Position numbers and translations under genes: made by a program. Below are positions 46,302 through 55,358 of a stretch of DNA of 64,000 nt, piece by piece. Below the pieces are notes generated by a model. That model made no database searches. It was not told the DNA's origin and saw nothing but the letters and a program-made list of their open reading frames with translations. Source of the stretch: Planctomycetaceae bacterium (GTDB lineage: Bacteria > Planctomycetota > Planctomycetia > Planctomycetales > Planctomycetaceae); the NCBI GenBank assembly GCA_020426505.1, contig JAGQPX010000059.1, forward strand, positions 16,588 to 80,587. Reading direction: 5' to 3'. Each line of letters starts with the position of its first letter. Within the stretch, counting starts at the first letter, position 1.

Positions 46302-48047
46302 ATGTCCGAGACCAACACTCTCCACGCCGCCTTTGCCGGCCATGTTTCCTCTGCGCTCGATGCGCTGGAGGCAGCGGGCGCGCTGCCCGCCGGGCTGAAC
46401 CGCGCAGCCATTACCGTCGAGCCGCCGCGCGATCCGTCCCACGGCGATCTGGCCACCAACGCCGCGATGGTGCTGGCCAAGCCTGCGGGCATGAAGCCGC
46501 GCGACCTGGCCGAGGGGCTGGTGGCGGAGCTGGCGAAGCTGCCGCAGGTGACGGGCGCCGAGATCGCCGGTCCGGGGTTCATCAACCTTCGCCTCTCGCG
46601 CGAGGCGTGGCTGGCCGAGCTGCGTGGCATTGCCACGACGGGCGCCGATTACGGCCGTTCGGCCGTGGGCGGCGGGACGACAGTCAATATCGAATACGTC
46701 TCCGCCAATCCCACCGGGCCGATGCACATGGGGCATTGCCGGGGCGCTGTGGTGGGCGACGCGCTGGCGGCGTTGCTTGAGTTTTCCGGGCACAAGGTGG
46801 TGCGCGAATATTACGTCAACGACGCCGGCGGGCAGGTCGACGTGCTCGCCCGCTCCGTACACCTGCGCTACCGCGAGGCGCTGGGCGAGGATATCGGCGA
46901 GATTCCGGAAGGGCTTTATCCGGGCGCCTACCTGGCACCGACAGGCCACCGATTGGCCACCCACTACGGCAGCAAGTTCGTCGATGCGCCCGAAAGCGAC
47001 TGGCTGGTGCTGTTCCGCAAGGAAGCGGTGGCCGACATGATGGCGATGATCCGCGAGGATCTCGGCCTGCTCGGCATCCACCATGACATATTCTCTTCGG
47101 AAGCCGAACTCCAGGCAGCCGGCAAGCCCGCCGAGGCGGAGGCCTGGCTGCGCGAGCGCGACCTTGTCTACGACGGCATGCTCGAGGCGCCCAAGGGCAA
47201 GACGCCCGAGGATTGGGAGCCGGTCGAACTGCCGCTGTTCCGCTCGACGAAGTTTGGCGACGATCAGGACCGGCCGATCAAGAAGTCTGACGGCAGCTGG
47301 ACCTATTTTGGCGCCGATCTCGCCTATCACTACCAGAAGGCGCAATCGGCGGACGCCCTAGTGGACATCTGGGGCGCGGACCACGCGGGCACCGTCAAGC
47401 GCATCAAGGCAGCGGTTGCGGCGATGACCGGGGCGGAAGGGGAAGCGATCCCCTTCGAGGTCAAGCTGGTGCAGATGGTCCAGCTGCTGCGCGACGGTGA
47501 ACCGGTGAAGATGTCAAAGCGCGCCGGGACTTTCATCACGCTCGCCGATGTCGTGCGCGAAGTCGGCAAGGACGTGGTGCGCTTCACCATGCTCACCCGC
47601 AAGCCCGAAGCACAGATGGACTTCGATTTTGCCAAGGTGGTCGAGGCGTCGAAGGACAACCCGGTATTCTACGTTCAGTATTGCCATGCGCGCGTGAGTT
47701 CGACGTTGCGCAAGGCCGCCGCCGAAGGACTCGGCCCTTCCGGTGCCGATCTGGAACTGCTGGAGGAAGAAGAACTCGAGTTGGTAAAGCTCGCTGCACA
47801 GTTCCCGCGCATCGTCGAAGCGGCCGCCGCCGCGCGCGAGCCGCATCGCATCGCCTTTTTCCTCCACGATCTGGCGGCTGCATTTCATGCTTACTGGAAC
47901 CTGGGTAACGACCGGCCCGAAAAACGCTTCATCGTGGTACAAAATGGTAAACTAACTGGTGCTAGACTGTTCCTTGCAACACAAATAGGTCAACTTGTAC
48001 GCAACGGCCTGGCGCTGCTGGGCGTTGAGGCCGTGGAGGAAATGTAG
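46302..48047 (+). CDS. argS: Arginyl-tRNA synthetase
   Basis: This class I synthetase charges tRNA-Arg. The 581-residue protein has the HIGH-like motif in SANPTGPMHMGHCRGAVVGDAL, the KMSK-type loop EPVKMSKRAGTF, and a DALR-type anticodon end. It begins the run argS, SPOR protein, nagZ, scpA, scpB, tatABC. Residues 546-566 are encoded by AT-rich, rare codons unlike the rest of the gene (see the separate entry). Confidence 0.95.
   Translation: MSETNTLHAAFAGHVSSALDALEAAGALPAGLNRAAITVEPPRDPSHGDLATNAAMVLAKPAGMKPRDLAEGLVAELAKLPQVTGAEIAGPGFINLRLSREAWLAELRGIATTGADYGRSAVGGGTTVNIEYVSANPTGPMHMGHCRGAVVGDALAALLEFSGHKVVREYYVNDAGGQVDVLARSVHLRYREALGEDIGEIPEGLYPGAYLAPTGHRLATHYGSKFVDAPESDWLVLFRKEAVADMMAMIREDLGLLGIHHDIFSSEAELQAAGKPAEAEAWLRERDLVYDGMLEAPKGKTPEDWEPVELPLFRSTKFGDDQDRPIKKSDGSWTYFGADLAYHYQKAQSADALVDIWGADHAGTVKRIKAAVAAMTGAEGEAIPFEVKLVQMVQLLRDGEPVKMSKRAGTFITLADVVREVGKDVVRFTMLTRKPEAQMDFDFAKVVEASKDNPVFYVQYCHARVSSTLRKAAAEGLGPSGADLELLEEEELELVKLAAQFPRIVEAAAAAREPHRIAFFLHDLAAAFHAYWNLGNDRPEKRFIVVQNGKLTGARLFLATQIGQLVRNGLALLGVEAVEEM
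47937..47999 (+). other. AT-rich rare-codon patch inside argS
   Basis: These 21 codons (residues 546-566 of ArgS) contain 24 G or C in 63 bases, about 38%, using CTA, AGA, ATA, ACA, GTA and AAT in a gene otherwise rich in G/C-ending codons. The amino acids still look family-like (ARLFLATQIGQLVRN). The patch is flanked by GTACAA at 47937-47942 and TTGTAC at 47995-48000. Confidence 0.75.
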
Positions 48048-48049
48048 CG

Positions 48050-48865
48050 ATGACTGTGTCCGACGACGATCCGACCAACGGCACCGAAGGCGAGAACACG
48101 CCTGCCGAAGCCAACGACGAGCCGTCGGGTGCGGAACAGGGCGACAGCGAATTCGTCTCCGATGAAACGGCCGAGGAAACCGCACAGCTCGATCTCGGCG
48201 ACGACGACGCGGCGCTGCCGTGGCTGGAAGGCGACGACGAGGAGGAATTCGAAAGCGGCAATTCCGGCCAGCTCATAGCCCTGCTGCTGCTGGGCCTGCT
48301 GGCGATCGGCCTGGTCGTCGGCGGCATCTGGTGGATGTCGCAGCGTTCTACCGATCCCGAGCTCGTCGCCGACGGCAGCGTGATCGAGGCCCCCGAGGAG
48401 CCCTACAAGGAAAAGCCCGAGGATCCGGGCGGCAAGACTTTCGAAGGCACGGGCGACACCAGCTTTGCCGTCTCGCAAGGCGAGACGCGTCCGGCCCGGC
48501 TGGGCGAGGCTTCGCCGGTTCCGGAGCCGGGCTTCTCCTCGATGGAGAAGGGCAGCGAGACCGCAACGCCGAAGCCGTCGGCCAGTGCGTCGCCGACGCC
48601 TGCCGCAACGTCGTCCGCGCCGGACAGCAAGAGCGTCGGCGTTCAGGTTGGCGCCTTCTCGACGCGTGAATCGGCGGAAGCGGGCTGGGGCAAGCTGTCT
48701 GCGCAGTATTCGGCGCTTTCCGGCCTTCGTCACCGGATCGTCGAGGGACAGGCGGATATCGGCAAGGTCTATCGCCTGCAGGCGCTGGCCGACGATGCCG
48801 GCTCGGCCAGGTCGCTGTGCAGCAAGCTGAGGTCCGCCGGGCTCAATTGCCAGGTGAAGAACTAG
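48050..48865 (+). CDS. SPOR-domain inner-membrane protein
   Basis: The 271-residue protein has an acidic cytoplasmic N-terminus of about 70 residues, one membrane helix (LIALLLLGLLAIGLVVGGIWWM), a Pro/Ala/Ser-rich periplasmic linker and a C-terminal SPOR domain (VGVQVGAFSTRESAEAGWGKLS...GKVYRLQALADDAGSARSLCSKLRSAGLNCQV). SPOR domains bind denuded glycan strands at the division site. It starts two bases after argS and precedes nagZ. Confidence 0.88.
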   Translation: MTVSDDDPTNGTEGENTPAEANDEPSGAEQGDSEFVSDETAEETAQLDLGDDDAALPWLEGDDEEEFESGNSGQLIALLLLGLLAIGLVVGGIWWMSQRSTDPELVADGSVIEAPEEPYKEKPEDPGGKTFEGTGDTSFAVSQGETRPARLGEASPVPEPGFSSMEKGSETATPKPSASASPTPAATSSAPDSKSVGVQVGAFSTRESAEAGWGKLSAQYSALSGLRHRIVEGQADIGKVYRLQALADDAGSARSLCSKLRSAGLNCQVKN

Positions 48866-48956
48866 CCGGGGCGACCGGTTCCGCACCGGTGAATTTCCAC
48901 ATGTGCGATAGCCCGCAAACTTGCGGAAACCGCGCATTGCTGCGATTTCCCTGCGG

Positions 48957-49979
48957 ATGGTACCTGCGATCTTCGGTATTGCCGGACTGCGGCTGACGGA
49001 CGACGAGCGCGCGTTCTTCCGCGATGCCGATCCCGCCGGGTACATATTGTTCGGCCGCAACGTCCAGGATCGCTCCCAGCTTCGCGCGCTGACCGATGAA
49101 CTGCGCGCCATCGAGGGCCGCGATAAGCTGTTCATCTGCATCGACCAGGAAGGCGGCCGCGTCGCGCGGATGAAACCGCCGGAATGGCTCGCATTCCCGC
49201 CCGGCGAAGTCTTCGACCGATTGTATGAAATAGCCCCGGCCAGCGCGATCGAGGCGGCGCGGGCCAATGCCCGGGCGCTCGGTATGGATCTGGCGGAGGC
49301 GGGAGTCACGGTCGATTGCCTGCCGCTGCTCGATGTCCGCCAGCCGGGCGCGCACGACGTGATCGGCGACCGGGCGCTGGGCAGCGAGCCGCTGCGGGTC
49401 GCGGCGCTGGGAAGGGCGGTTCTCGTTGGGCTGGAGACGGCTGGAGTCGCTGGCGTGGTCAAGCACATCCCCGGCCACGGACGGGCGATGGCCGACAGCC
49501 ACAAGGCCCTGCCGACGGTCGAGGCGAGCGAGCAGGAGCTGGAAACCGACCTCGCTCCGTTCAGGGCGCTTGCTGGCGCGAGGATCGGCATGACCGCGCA
49601 TGTGCGCTACACCGCGTGGGATGCGGAGAACCCGGCTACGCTCTCGCCTTTCGTGATCGCTGAGATCATTCGCGGCAGGATCGGTTTCGACGGCCTGCTG
49701 CTTTCCGACGACCTCGACATGGAAGCGCTGTCCGGCGCAGTGCCCGAACGCGCCGCGCGTGCCGTTGCCGCCGGTTGCGACATCGCGCTCAACTGCTGGG
49801 CGAAGATGGACGACATGGTCGGCATCGCCGACCTGCTGCCCGACATGCCCCATGCCACTGCGGCAAGGCTCGATCGCGCGCTCGAGAATACGCGCGTCCA
49901 TTCTCCCGACATGGCAATGCAGGCGGAGCTGATCACCAAGCGCGATGCCCTGCTCGGCGCGGCGGAGGTGCGGGCATGA
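48957..49979 (+). CDS. nagZ: Beta-N-acetylhexosaminidase
   Basis: NagZ removes N-acetylglucosamine from recycled peptidoglycan fragments in the cytoplasm. The 340-residue protein has the family motif KHIPGHGRAMADSHKALP and the nucleophile region GLLLSDDLDMEAL. ATG 48957 leads into the family-like FGIAGLRLTDDERAFFRDADPAGYILFGRN; an upstream TTG at 48921 is unlikely. Its stop overlaps the scpA start (ATGA). Confidence 0.93.
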   Translation: MVPAIFGIAGLRLTDDERAFFRDADPAGYILFGRNVQDRSQLRALTDELRAIEGRDKLFICIDQEGGRVARMKPPEWLAFPPGEVFDRLYEIAPASAIEAARANARALGMDLAEAGVTVDCLPLLDVRQPGAHDVIGDRALGSEPLRVAALGRAVLVGLETAGVAGVVKHIPGHGRAMADSHKALPTVEASEQELETDLAPFRALAGARIGMTAHVRYTAWDAENPATLSPFVIAEIIRGRIGFDGLLLSDDLDMEALSGAVPERAARAVAAGCDIALNCWAKMDDMVGIADLLPDMPHATAARLDRALENTRVHSPDMAMQAELITKRDALLGAAEVRA

Positions 49980-50782
49980 CCGTCGAAATCATACCCGATG
50001 CCGCCCTGCCGCTGGACGGCGAGGAAGAATGGGAGGGCCCCGGCGCGGTGGCGACTGACGACAACGCCCTCTATCTCGAACTGGAAGGTTGGGAAGGGCC
50101 TCTGGACCTGCTGCTGGACCTCGCCCGGCGCCAGAAAGTGGATCTGCGGCGCATTTCGATCCTCGCACTGGTCGACCAGTATCTCTCCTATATCGAACGG
50201 GCCGAGGCGCTGCGTCTCGAGCTCGCCGCCGATTACCTCGTGATGGCGGCGTGGTTGGCCTATCTGAAGTCGGCGCTGCTCCTGCCCAAGGACGAGCAGG
50301 AAGATCCCAGCCCCGAAGAACTTGCGCTGCGCCTTCAGTTGCGCCTGCAGCGGCTCGGCGCCATGCGCGAGGCCGCCGCCCGGTTGATGGCGCGGGACCG
50401 GCTGGGCCGCGAAGTCTTCCGCCGCGGCGCGCCCGAGGGTTTGCGTGTCGACCGCAAGAACCGCTGGCAGTGCGACTGGTTTGCGCTGGTCCAGGCCTAC
50501 GGTCAGGTGAAGGCCCGCACGGCGCCGGTGGTCCACATGGTGCGCGAACGGGCGGTTATGACGCTGGAAAGCGCGCTGCAACGCGTTTCCTCCATGCTCG
50601 GCGTGCGGCTCGACTGGATGGAGCTGCAGGAATTCCTGCCGCCCCATGCCGATGTCCAGCTCAGGCGGTCGGCCCTGGCGTCCAGTTTCGTTGCGGCGCT
50701 GGAGCTGGCACGCCTCGGAAAGGCGGAACTGGCGCAGGACGAGATTTTCGGGCCGCTGCGGCTCAAGGCGATCAAGCAATGA
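49976..50782 (+). CDS. scpA: Segregation and condensation protein A
   Basis: ScpA is the kleisin that links SMC and ScpB in chromosome condensation. The 268-residue protein has the family start LELEGWEGPLDLLLDLARRQKVDLRRISILALVDQYLSYI and the winged-helix end LRRSALASSFVAALELARLGKAELAQDEIFGPL. It overlaps nagZ and scpB by four bases each, so all three are probably translationally coupled. Confidence 0.94.
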   Translation: MTVEIIPDAALPLDGEEEWEGPGAVATDDNALYLELEGWEGPLDLLLDLARRQKVDLRRISILALVDQYLSYIERAEALRLELAADYLVMAAWLAYLKSALLLPKDEQEDPSPEELALRLQLRLQRLGAMREAAARLMARDRLGREVFRRGAPEGLRVDRKNRWQCDWFALVQAYGQVKARTAPVVHMVRERAVMTLESALQRVSSMLGVRLDWMELQEFLPPHADVQLRRSALASSFVAALELARLGKAELAQDEIFGPLRLKAIKQ

Positions 50783-51414
50783 CCACTCCGGAAGATCAGG
50801 ACGACCGGGCGCAGGACGACCTGCTCCGCGCGGTGGAAGCGACGCTGTTCGCCGCCGAGGAGCCGATGACGGCCGAGGCGATTTCCACCCATCTGGGGGG
50901 TGCGGAGGTGCGCGAGGCGCTCAGGGAGCTCGCCGCGCATTACGAGGGGCGGGGCGTGGAGCTGGTCGAACGCGGCAGGCGCTGGCACTTCCAGACCGCG
51001 CCGGACCTTGCCCATCTGCTGCGGCGCGAGCGCGAGGAAGTGCGGCGCCTGTCCCGCGCGGCGACCGAAGTTCTGGCGATCATCGCCTATCACGAGCCGG
51101 TCAGCAGGGCCGAGATCGAATCGATTCGCGGCGTGCAGACCGCAAAGGGCACGCTCGACGTGCTGATGGAAGCCGGATGGGTGCGCGCCGCCGGGCGCCG
51201 CGAAGTGCCGGGACGGCCGGTCATCTATGCGACAACGCCCGATTTCCTGGCCCATTTCGGACTCAAGTCGCGCAAGGAGCTGCCCGGAATCGACGAATTG
51301 CGCGCGGCCGGCCTGCTCGATCCGGTCGACGACGAGATGGTCGCCATGGAACTGGCCGGAGACCAGCAATCCGAAGCTTCGGACGAGGAGACTCCGCCGG
51401 AAACTGCGGACTGA
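50779..51414 (+). CDS. scpB: Segregation and condensation protein B
   Basis: ScpB is the winged-helix partner of ScpA in the SMC complex. The 211-residue protein has LLRAVEATLFAAEEPMTAEAIS, the core RAATEVLAIIAYHEPVSRAEIESIRGVQTAKGTLDVLMEAGWVRAAGRREVPGRPVIYATTPDFLAHFGL and a short acidic tail. It starts within the scpA stop. Confidence 0.95.
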   Translation: MTTPEDQDDRAQDDLLRAVEATLFAAEEPMTAEAISTHLGGAEVREALRELAAHYEGRGVELVERGRRWHFQTAPDLAHLLRREREEVRRLSRAATEVLAIIAYHEPVSRAEIESIRGVQTAKGTLDVLMEAGWVRAAGRREVPGRPVIYATTPDFLAHFGLKSRKELPGIDELRAAGLLDPVDDEMVAMELAGDQQSEASDEETPPETAD

Positions 51415-51475
51415 CTGGCAAGGGCGCGGTCAATGCCCTATATCGGGCAGCGGACTCCCATAGAGGTTTTGCACA

Positions 51476-51724
51476 ATGAATATCGGGCCCTGGCAACTTA
51501 TCATCATCGCGCTCGTCATCCTCGTCCTGTTCGGGCGCGGGCGAATCTCCGAAATGATGGGTGATTTCGGCAAGGGAATCAAAAGCTTCAAGAAGGGTAT
51601 GGCCGACGAGTCGGAAACGCCTGCCGCGCCGCCCCAGCAGCTTTCGCAGCAGGCGCCGCCGGCGCCGGAGGCCAAGCGGGAGCCGGCTCCGGCCGAAAGC
51701 GGGAGCGCGAACGGCGGCAACTGA
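51476..51724 (+). CDS. tatA: Twin-arginine translocase subunit TatA (alphaproteobacterial locus)
   Basis: The 82-residue protein begins [41 protein letters not shown], with the short helix, the FGRGRIS hinge and the amphipathic helix of TatA, then a Pro/Ala-rich tail. It starts a tatABC operon. It is unrelated in context to the planctomycete tatA trio at 7-8 kb. Confidence 0.93.
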   Translation: MNIGPWQLIIIALVILVLFGRGRISEMMGDFGKGIKSFKKGMADESETPAAPPQQLSQQAPPAPEAKREPAPAESGSANGGN

Positions 51725-51751
51725 TCCGCCGCAAAGGGTGGAACAGAATTC

Positions 51752-52150
51752 ATGTTCGACATCGGCGCGACCGAACTCCTTCTGATCGTCATCGTCGCGG
51801 TGATCGTGATCGGGCCGAAGGACCTGCCGCTCGCCATGCGCACGGCGGGGCGGTGGATCGGCAAGGTCCGGCGCGTCTCCGGCCATTTCCGTTCGGGTAT
51901 CGAGTCGATGATCCGCGAAGCCGAACTGGAAGAAATGGAACGCAAGTGGCGCGAGCAGAACGAAGCGATCATGAAGGAGCATCCCGGCGCGCCGGAGACG
52001 GAAGCTGCGGCCCCTTCGCCCGCTTCGGCGGAGGGGGCGCTGGCCGAGCCGCAAGCCCAATCCGGTGCGCAGGACGCACGACAGGACGAGGGGCAGCCGG
52101 AACCGGCCCGGGACAAGGCCGAACCGCAGCTTCCCCTGCCACCGCCGTAA
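51752..52150 (+). CDS. tatB: Twin-arginine translocase subunit TatB
   Basis: TatB with TatC receives twin-arginine signal peptides. The 132-residue protein has the TatB helix FDIGATELLLIVIVAVIVIGPKDLPLAMRTAGRW with Glu8 in the helix and the GPKDLP hinge, then a long charged amphipathic helix and a Pro/Ala-rich tail. It lies 27 bases after tatA and 10 before tatC. Confidence 0.93.
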   Translation: MFDIGATELLLIVIVAVIVIGPKDLPLAMRTAGRWIGKVRRVSGHFRSGIESMIREAELEEMERKWREQNEAIMKEHPGAPETEAAAPSPASAEGALAEPQAQSGAQDARQDEGQPEPARDKAEPQLPLPPP

Positions 52151-52160
52151 GCGCGCGACC

Positions 52161-52982
52161 ATGGTCCTGAAGATCAACGATATCGACGATACGCAGGCGC
52201 CGCTGCTCGATCACCTGATCGAGTTGCGGACCCGGCTGCTGCGGTGTGTCGTTGCGCTGGGCATTGCGTTCGCCGTCTGCCTCTATTTCGCCGACGACAT
52301 CTTCGGCTTTCTCGTCCAGCCGCTGACTTCGGCCTTCCCGGAAGGTCAGGGACGGCTGATCTACACCAAGCTTTACGAGGCCTTCTTCGTCGAGCTGAAA
52401 GTGGCGCTGTTCGCCGCCTTTTTCGTCAGTTTCCCGATCATCGCCAACCAGCTCTGGGCCTTCGTCGCGCCCGGGCTCTATGCGCGCGAGAAGAAGGCGT
52501 TCCTCCCGTTCCTGATCGCGACGCCGGTGCTGTTCACCCTGGGAGCGGCGATGGCGTATTACGTCGTCATGCCCACCGCCTTCAGCTGGTTCCTCGGCTT
52601 CGAGGGCGAGCGCGGCGGACTCAAGCTGGAGGCCCTTCCGGGCACCGGCGACTACCTCTCGCTCGTGATGCAGTTCATCCTTGCGTTCGGCATCAGCTTC
52701 CTGCTGCCGGTGCTGCTGATGCTGCTGAACCGGGCAGGCATCGTCACCCGCGACCAGCTTGCCAAGGCGCGCCGCTACGTCATCGTCGCGATCTTCATCA
52801 CGGCTGCCGTCATCACGCCGCCGGATATCGTCTCACAGCTCCTGCTGGCGACGCCGCTGCTGGTGCTGTTCGAAGGCTCACTGGTGCTGATGCGCTTCAG
52901 CGAGAAGAAGGCGGAGCGCGAACGGGCGGAAGAGGAAGCCGGGCAGGCCGCCGAAACGCAGGACGGAGCACCGGCCGAATAA
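52161..52982 (+). CDS. tatC: Twin-arginine translocase subunit TatC
   Basis: TatC is the core receptor of the translocase. The 273-residue protein has the family start LLDHLIELRTRLLRCVVALG, six membrane helices, the FFVELKVALFAAFFVSFPIIANQLWAFVAPGLYAREKKAFLPF region and an acidic tail. The ATG at 52161 fits the known N-terminus; the longer open frame from 52065 overlaps tatB. Confidence 0.95.
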   Translation: MVLKINDIDDTQAPLLDHLIELRTRLLRCVVALGIAFAVCLYFADDIFGFLVQPLTSAFPEGQGRLIYTKLYEAFFVELKVALFAAFFVSFPIIANQLWAFVAPGLYAREKKAFLPFLIATPVLFTLGAAMAYYVVMPTAFSWFLGFEGERGGLKLEALPGTGDYLSLVMQFILAFGISFLLPVLLMLLNRAGIVTRDQLAKARRYVIVAIFITAAVITPPDIVSQLLLATPLLVLFEGSLVLMRFSEKKAERERAEEEAGQAAETQDGAPAE

Positions 52983-52993
52983 CGCGACGGTAC

Positions 52994-54352
52994 CTATCGT
53001 CCCTCTGCGGGCGCGCTTTCCTTCGCTTCATACACCAGCTTGCCGCCGACCCATGTCTGGAGGACCTGTATCGCGCGAAGCTCGTCCGGCGTCGCGAGCA
53101 GGGGGTCGCGGTCAACCAGCACGAAGTCGCCACGCTCGCCGCGGGCGATCCGCCCCAGCCTGCCGTCGGCCAGCAGGGCGTGGGCAGCGCCGGTGGTGTA
53201 GGCGGCCAGCGCCGCTTCACGCGTCAGCCTCTCCTGCGGCTGCCACCCGCCGAACGGCTGGCCGTACCCATCCTGGCGGGTGATCGCCTGTGCCATGCCC
53301 GCAAAAGGCCGCGGCGCCTTGTCCGGCGCGGACGAGCCGAAGGCCAGCACCGCGCCGGAGGCGGCCAGCGATTTCCACGGCTGGGCGCTTGCCAGCCGCT
53401 CAGGTCCGAGCCTGGCTTCCGCCACGGCGCGATCGGTCTCCGCCAGTTGCGGCTGCATCGACAGGGAGACGCCGTAGGAGCCGATGCGGGCCATGTCTGC
53501 CGGATCGACGACCTGCGTGCGCTCGATGCGCCAGCGCCGGTCGCCCGTGTAGGTTCCCTTGAGCTCCTCGATGGCGTCGAGCACCGTTGCGACGGCGCCG
53601 TCGCCCGAGGCGCTTACGGCGACCTGGAAGTTGTCGATCGCGCCGCGGCTCATCAGGTTCTTGAGCTGGGTCTCGGTCAGGCCGGCGCGCCCGGTGCTCG
53701 CCGGATCGTCGGCATAGGGCGCCTTCAGCGCGGCGGTGCGGTTCGCGAGCGTACCGTCGAGCGCGAGGAACAGGCCGTTCAGCCGCAGCCGGTCCCCGTA
53801 GAGCCATGGCGTGGGGCCGGGGCCGCCGATCAGCGCCATGGCTTCCGGTCCCGCCGCGTAGGCGACGATCCGCAGGTTGAGCCTGCCCAGGTCGCCGGCG
53901 CGGCGATAGGCCTGCCAATCCTCGATCGTCGTGCCCATGTCGGCAACGGCGGTGATGCCCTGGGCCAGCAACAGCTGCTGGGCCTTGGCGAGCGCCGCAT
54001 CGCGGTCTTCGGGGCGCGGCGGCGGCAAGGTGCGGCCATCCTGCGAGGCCGGCGCGGCCTCCTCCCGCGTCAGCAGCGAGAGCCCCAGCTTCATCACCTG
54101 CACATGTGAATCGATCAGCCCGGGGATCAGCACGCGGCCCTTGGCGTCGAACCGGTAGTCGACATTGCCCGGCCGCTTGTCGCGGCGGGACAGCACCTGT
54201 TCGATCCGCCCGTCGTCGCCGACCAGGACGCCGTTGAAATGATCCACCCGCCCGTCCTCGTCGAGCGTAAGTCCGTTGACATTGTCGATCAGGACGTCGG
54301 CGTGGGCAGGGAAGGCGACAGCAAGGAACAGCGCCGCCGCGACGGCTCTCAC
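52994..54352 (-). CDS. Exported amidohydrolase-family protein (YtcJ-like) lacking metal ligands
   Basis: The 452-residue protein has a signal peptide (VAAALFLAVAFPAHA) and the amidohydrolase family 3 layout. Compared with the family consensus as I recall it, the HxH of DAHGHVM is HxQ (His83, Gln85), the bridging Lys is replaced near Phe195, the His of VHAIGD is Ser247, the His of RIEHAQ is Arg278, and the Asp of GSDAP is Ser341. All these codons were read directly. It is therefore probably a folded but non-hydrolytic protein in the periplasm. Its GTG start overlaps the stop of the dehydrogenase gene (GTGA). Confidence 0.82.
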   Translation of the reverse strand: MRAVAAALFLAVAFPAHADVLIDNVNGLTLDEDGRVDHFNGVLVGDDGRIEQVLSRRDKRPGNVDYRFDAKGRVLIPGLIDSHVQVMKLGLSLLTREEAAPASQDGRTLPPPRPEDRDAALAKAQQLLLAQGITAVADMGTTIEDWQAYRRAGDLGRLNLRIVAYAAGPEAMALIGGPGPTPWLYGDRLRLNGLFLALDGTLANRTAALKAPYADDPASTGRAGLTETQLKNLMSRGAIDNFQVAVSASGDGAVATVLDAIEELKGTYTGDRRWRIERTQVVDPADMARIGSYGVSLSMQPQLAETDRAVAEARLGPERLASAQPWKSLAASGAVLAFGSSAPDKAPRPFAGMAQAITRQDGYGQPFGGWQPQERLTREAALAAYTTGAAHALLADGRLGRIARGERGDFVLVDRDPLLATPDELRAIQVLQTWVGGKLVYEAKESAPAEGR

Positions 54353-55245
54353 TTGGCGCCTCTTCGCGGCAGCCGCCTGATCAATGCGCTCGTGTCCTCG
54401 CGGCCGCCGCCCATCGCCTGGAGTTCGGCATAGAACTGGTCGACCAGCGCCGCCACCGGCAGCGAAACGCCGATGCCGCGGCCTTCGTCCATGGCGAGGC
54501 CGAGGTCCTTGCGCATCCAGTCGATCGCGAACCCGAAATCGAACTCGTCGGCGGCCATCGTCATCCAGCGGTTGTCCATCTGCCAGCTCTGCGCCGCGCC
54601 GCCGGAGATCGCCTCGAACACCTTCTCCATGTCGAGATGGGATGACTGCGCGAACCGCACCGCCTCGGCCAGGCTCGCGACGATCCCGGCGATGCAGATC
54701 TGGTTGGCCATCTTGGTCGTCTGGCCGGCGCCGGCCTTGCCGACATGGACGATCCGGGAGGAATAGGCGGACATCACCGGGCTGCCGGCTTCGATGGCGT
54801 CTGCCCGGCCGCCGCACATCAGCGTGAGCGTGCCGTTCTCCGCGCCGATCTGGGAGCCGGTCATCGGCGCGTCGATGCAATGGATCTGGAGATCGCGCGC
54901 TTCCACCGCGATCTGGCGGGCGATCCGCGCCGACACCGTGGTGTGGTCGATGAACACGCCGCCCTTGCCAAGCGTGGAAAACACCCCCTGCGGACCGAGC
55001 ACGACGTCGGCGAGGTCGTCGTCATTGCCGACGCAGGTGATCACGACGTCCGCTCCTCTGGCAGCTTCGGCCGGGCTCTCCGCGACGCGGGCCGCCAGGC
55101 CGGGATTGGCCTCCTGCCATTTCTCCGCGCGGATCGGCGAGCGGTTGTAGATGGTGAGTTCGTGGCCGGCATTGCCGATATGGCGGGCGATCGCCCCGCC
55201 CATCACGCCGAGGCCGAGAAAGGATACTTTGCGTTTTTCGCTCAT
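54349..55245 (-). CDS. Beta-hydroxyacid dehydrogenase (3-hydroxyisobutyrate dehydrogenase-like)
   Basis: The 298-residue protein has the NAD(P)-binding start VSFLGLGVMGGAIARHIGNAGHELTIYNRSP, the substrate loop DAPMTGSQIGAENGTLTLMCGG and the catalytic Lys in GAGQTTKMANQICIAG. The MTGS form instead of VSGG hints at a variant substrate. It heads a two-gene unit with the degenerate amidohydrolase and runs opposite to ilvA. Confidence 0.88.
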   Translation of the reverse strand: MSEKRKVSFLGLGVMGGAIARHIGNAGHELTIYNRSPIRAEKWQEANPGLAARVAESPAEAARGADVVITCVGNDDDLADVVLGPQGVFSTLGKGGVFIDHTTVSARIARQIAVEARDLQIHCIDAPMTGSQIGAENGTLTLMCGGRADAIEAGSPVMSAYSSRIVHVGKAGAGQTTKMANQICIAGIVASLAEAVRFAQSSHLDMEKVFEAISGGAAQSWQMDNRWMTMAADEFDFGFAIDWMRKDLGLAMDEGRGIGVSLPVAALVDQFYAELQAMGGGREDTSALIRRLPRRGAK

Positions 55246-55358
55246 GAAGCGCTGAATAGCGTCTTTTCGGCGAATGCAAACCTGCGATGGCTGCGATGCG
55301 GGGCTCCGAACAGCGAAGCGCTTTCAATTTTCGCCACTTTCCTCTAGGCCGCGCGCGC

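Noticed and set aside
46269..47345. Frame of 358 codons antisense to argS
   Set aside because: The plus-strand frame has the MGH and KMSK motifs; the antisense sequence matches nothing.
47990..49591. Open frame of 533 codons on the minus strand
   Set aside because: It is antisense to the SPOR and nagZ genes, which have clear motifs; its own sequence is low-complexity Ser/Arg/Ala.
52244..54109. Open frame of 621 codons on the plus strand
   Set aside because: It covers tatC out of frame and then runs antisense to the amidohydrolase gene. It is Arg/Ala/Gly-rich without family-like sequence, as expected of a shadow frame in GC-rich DNA.
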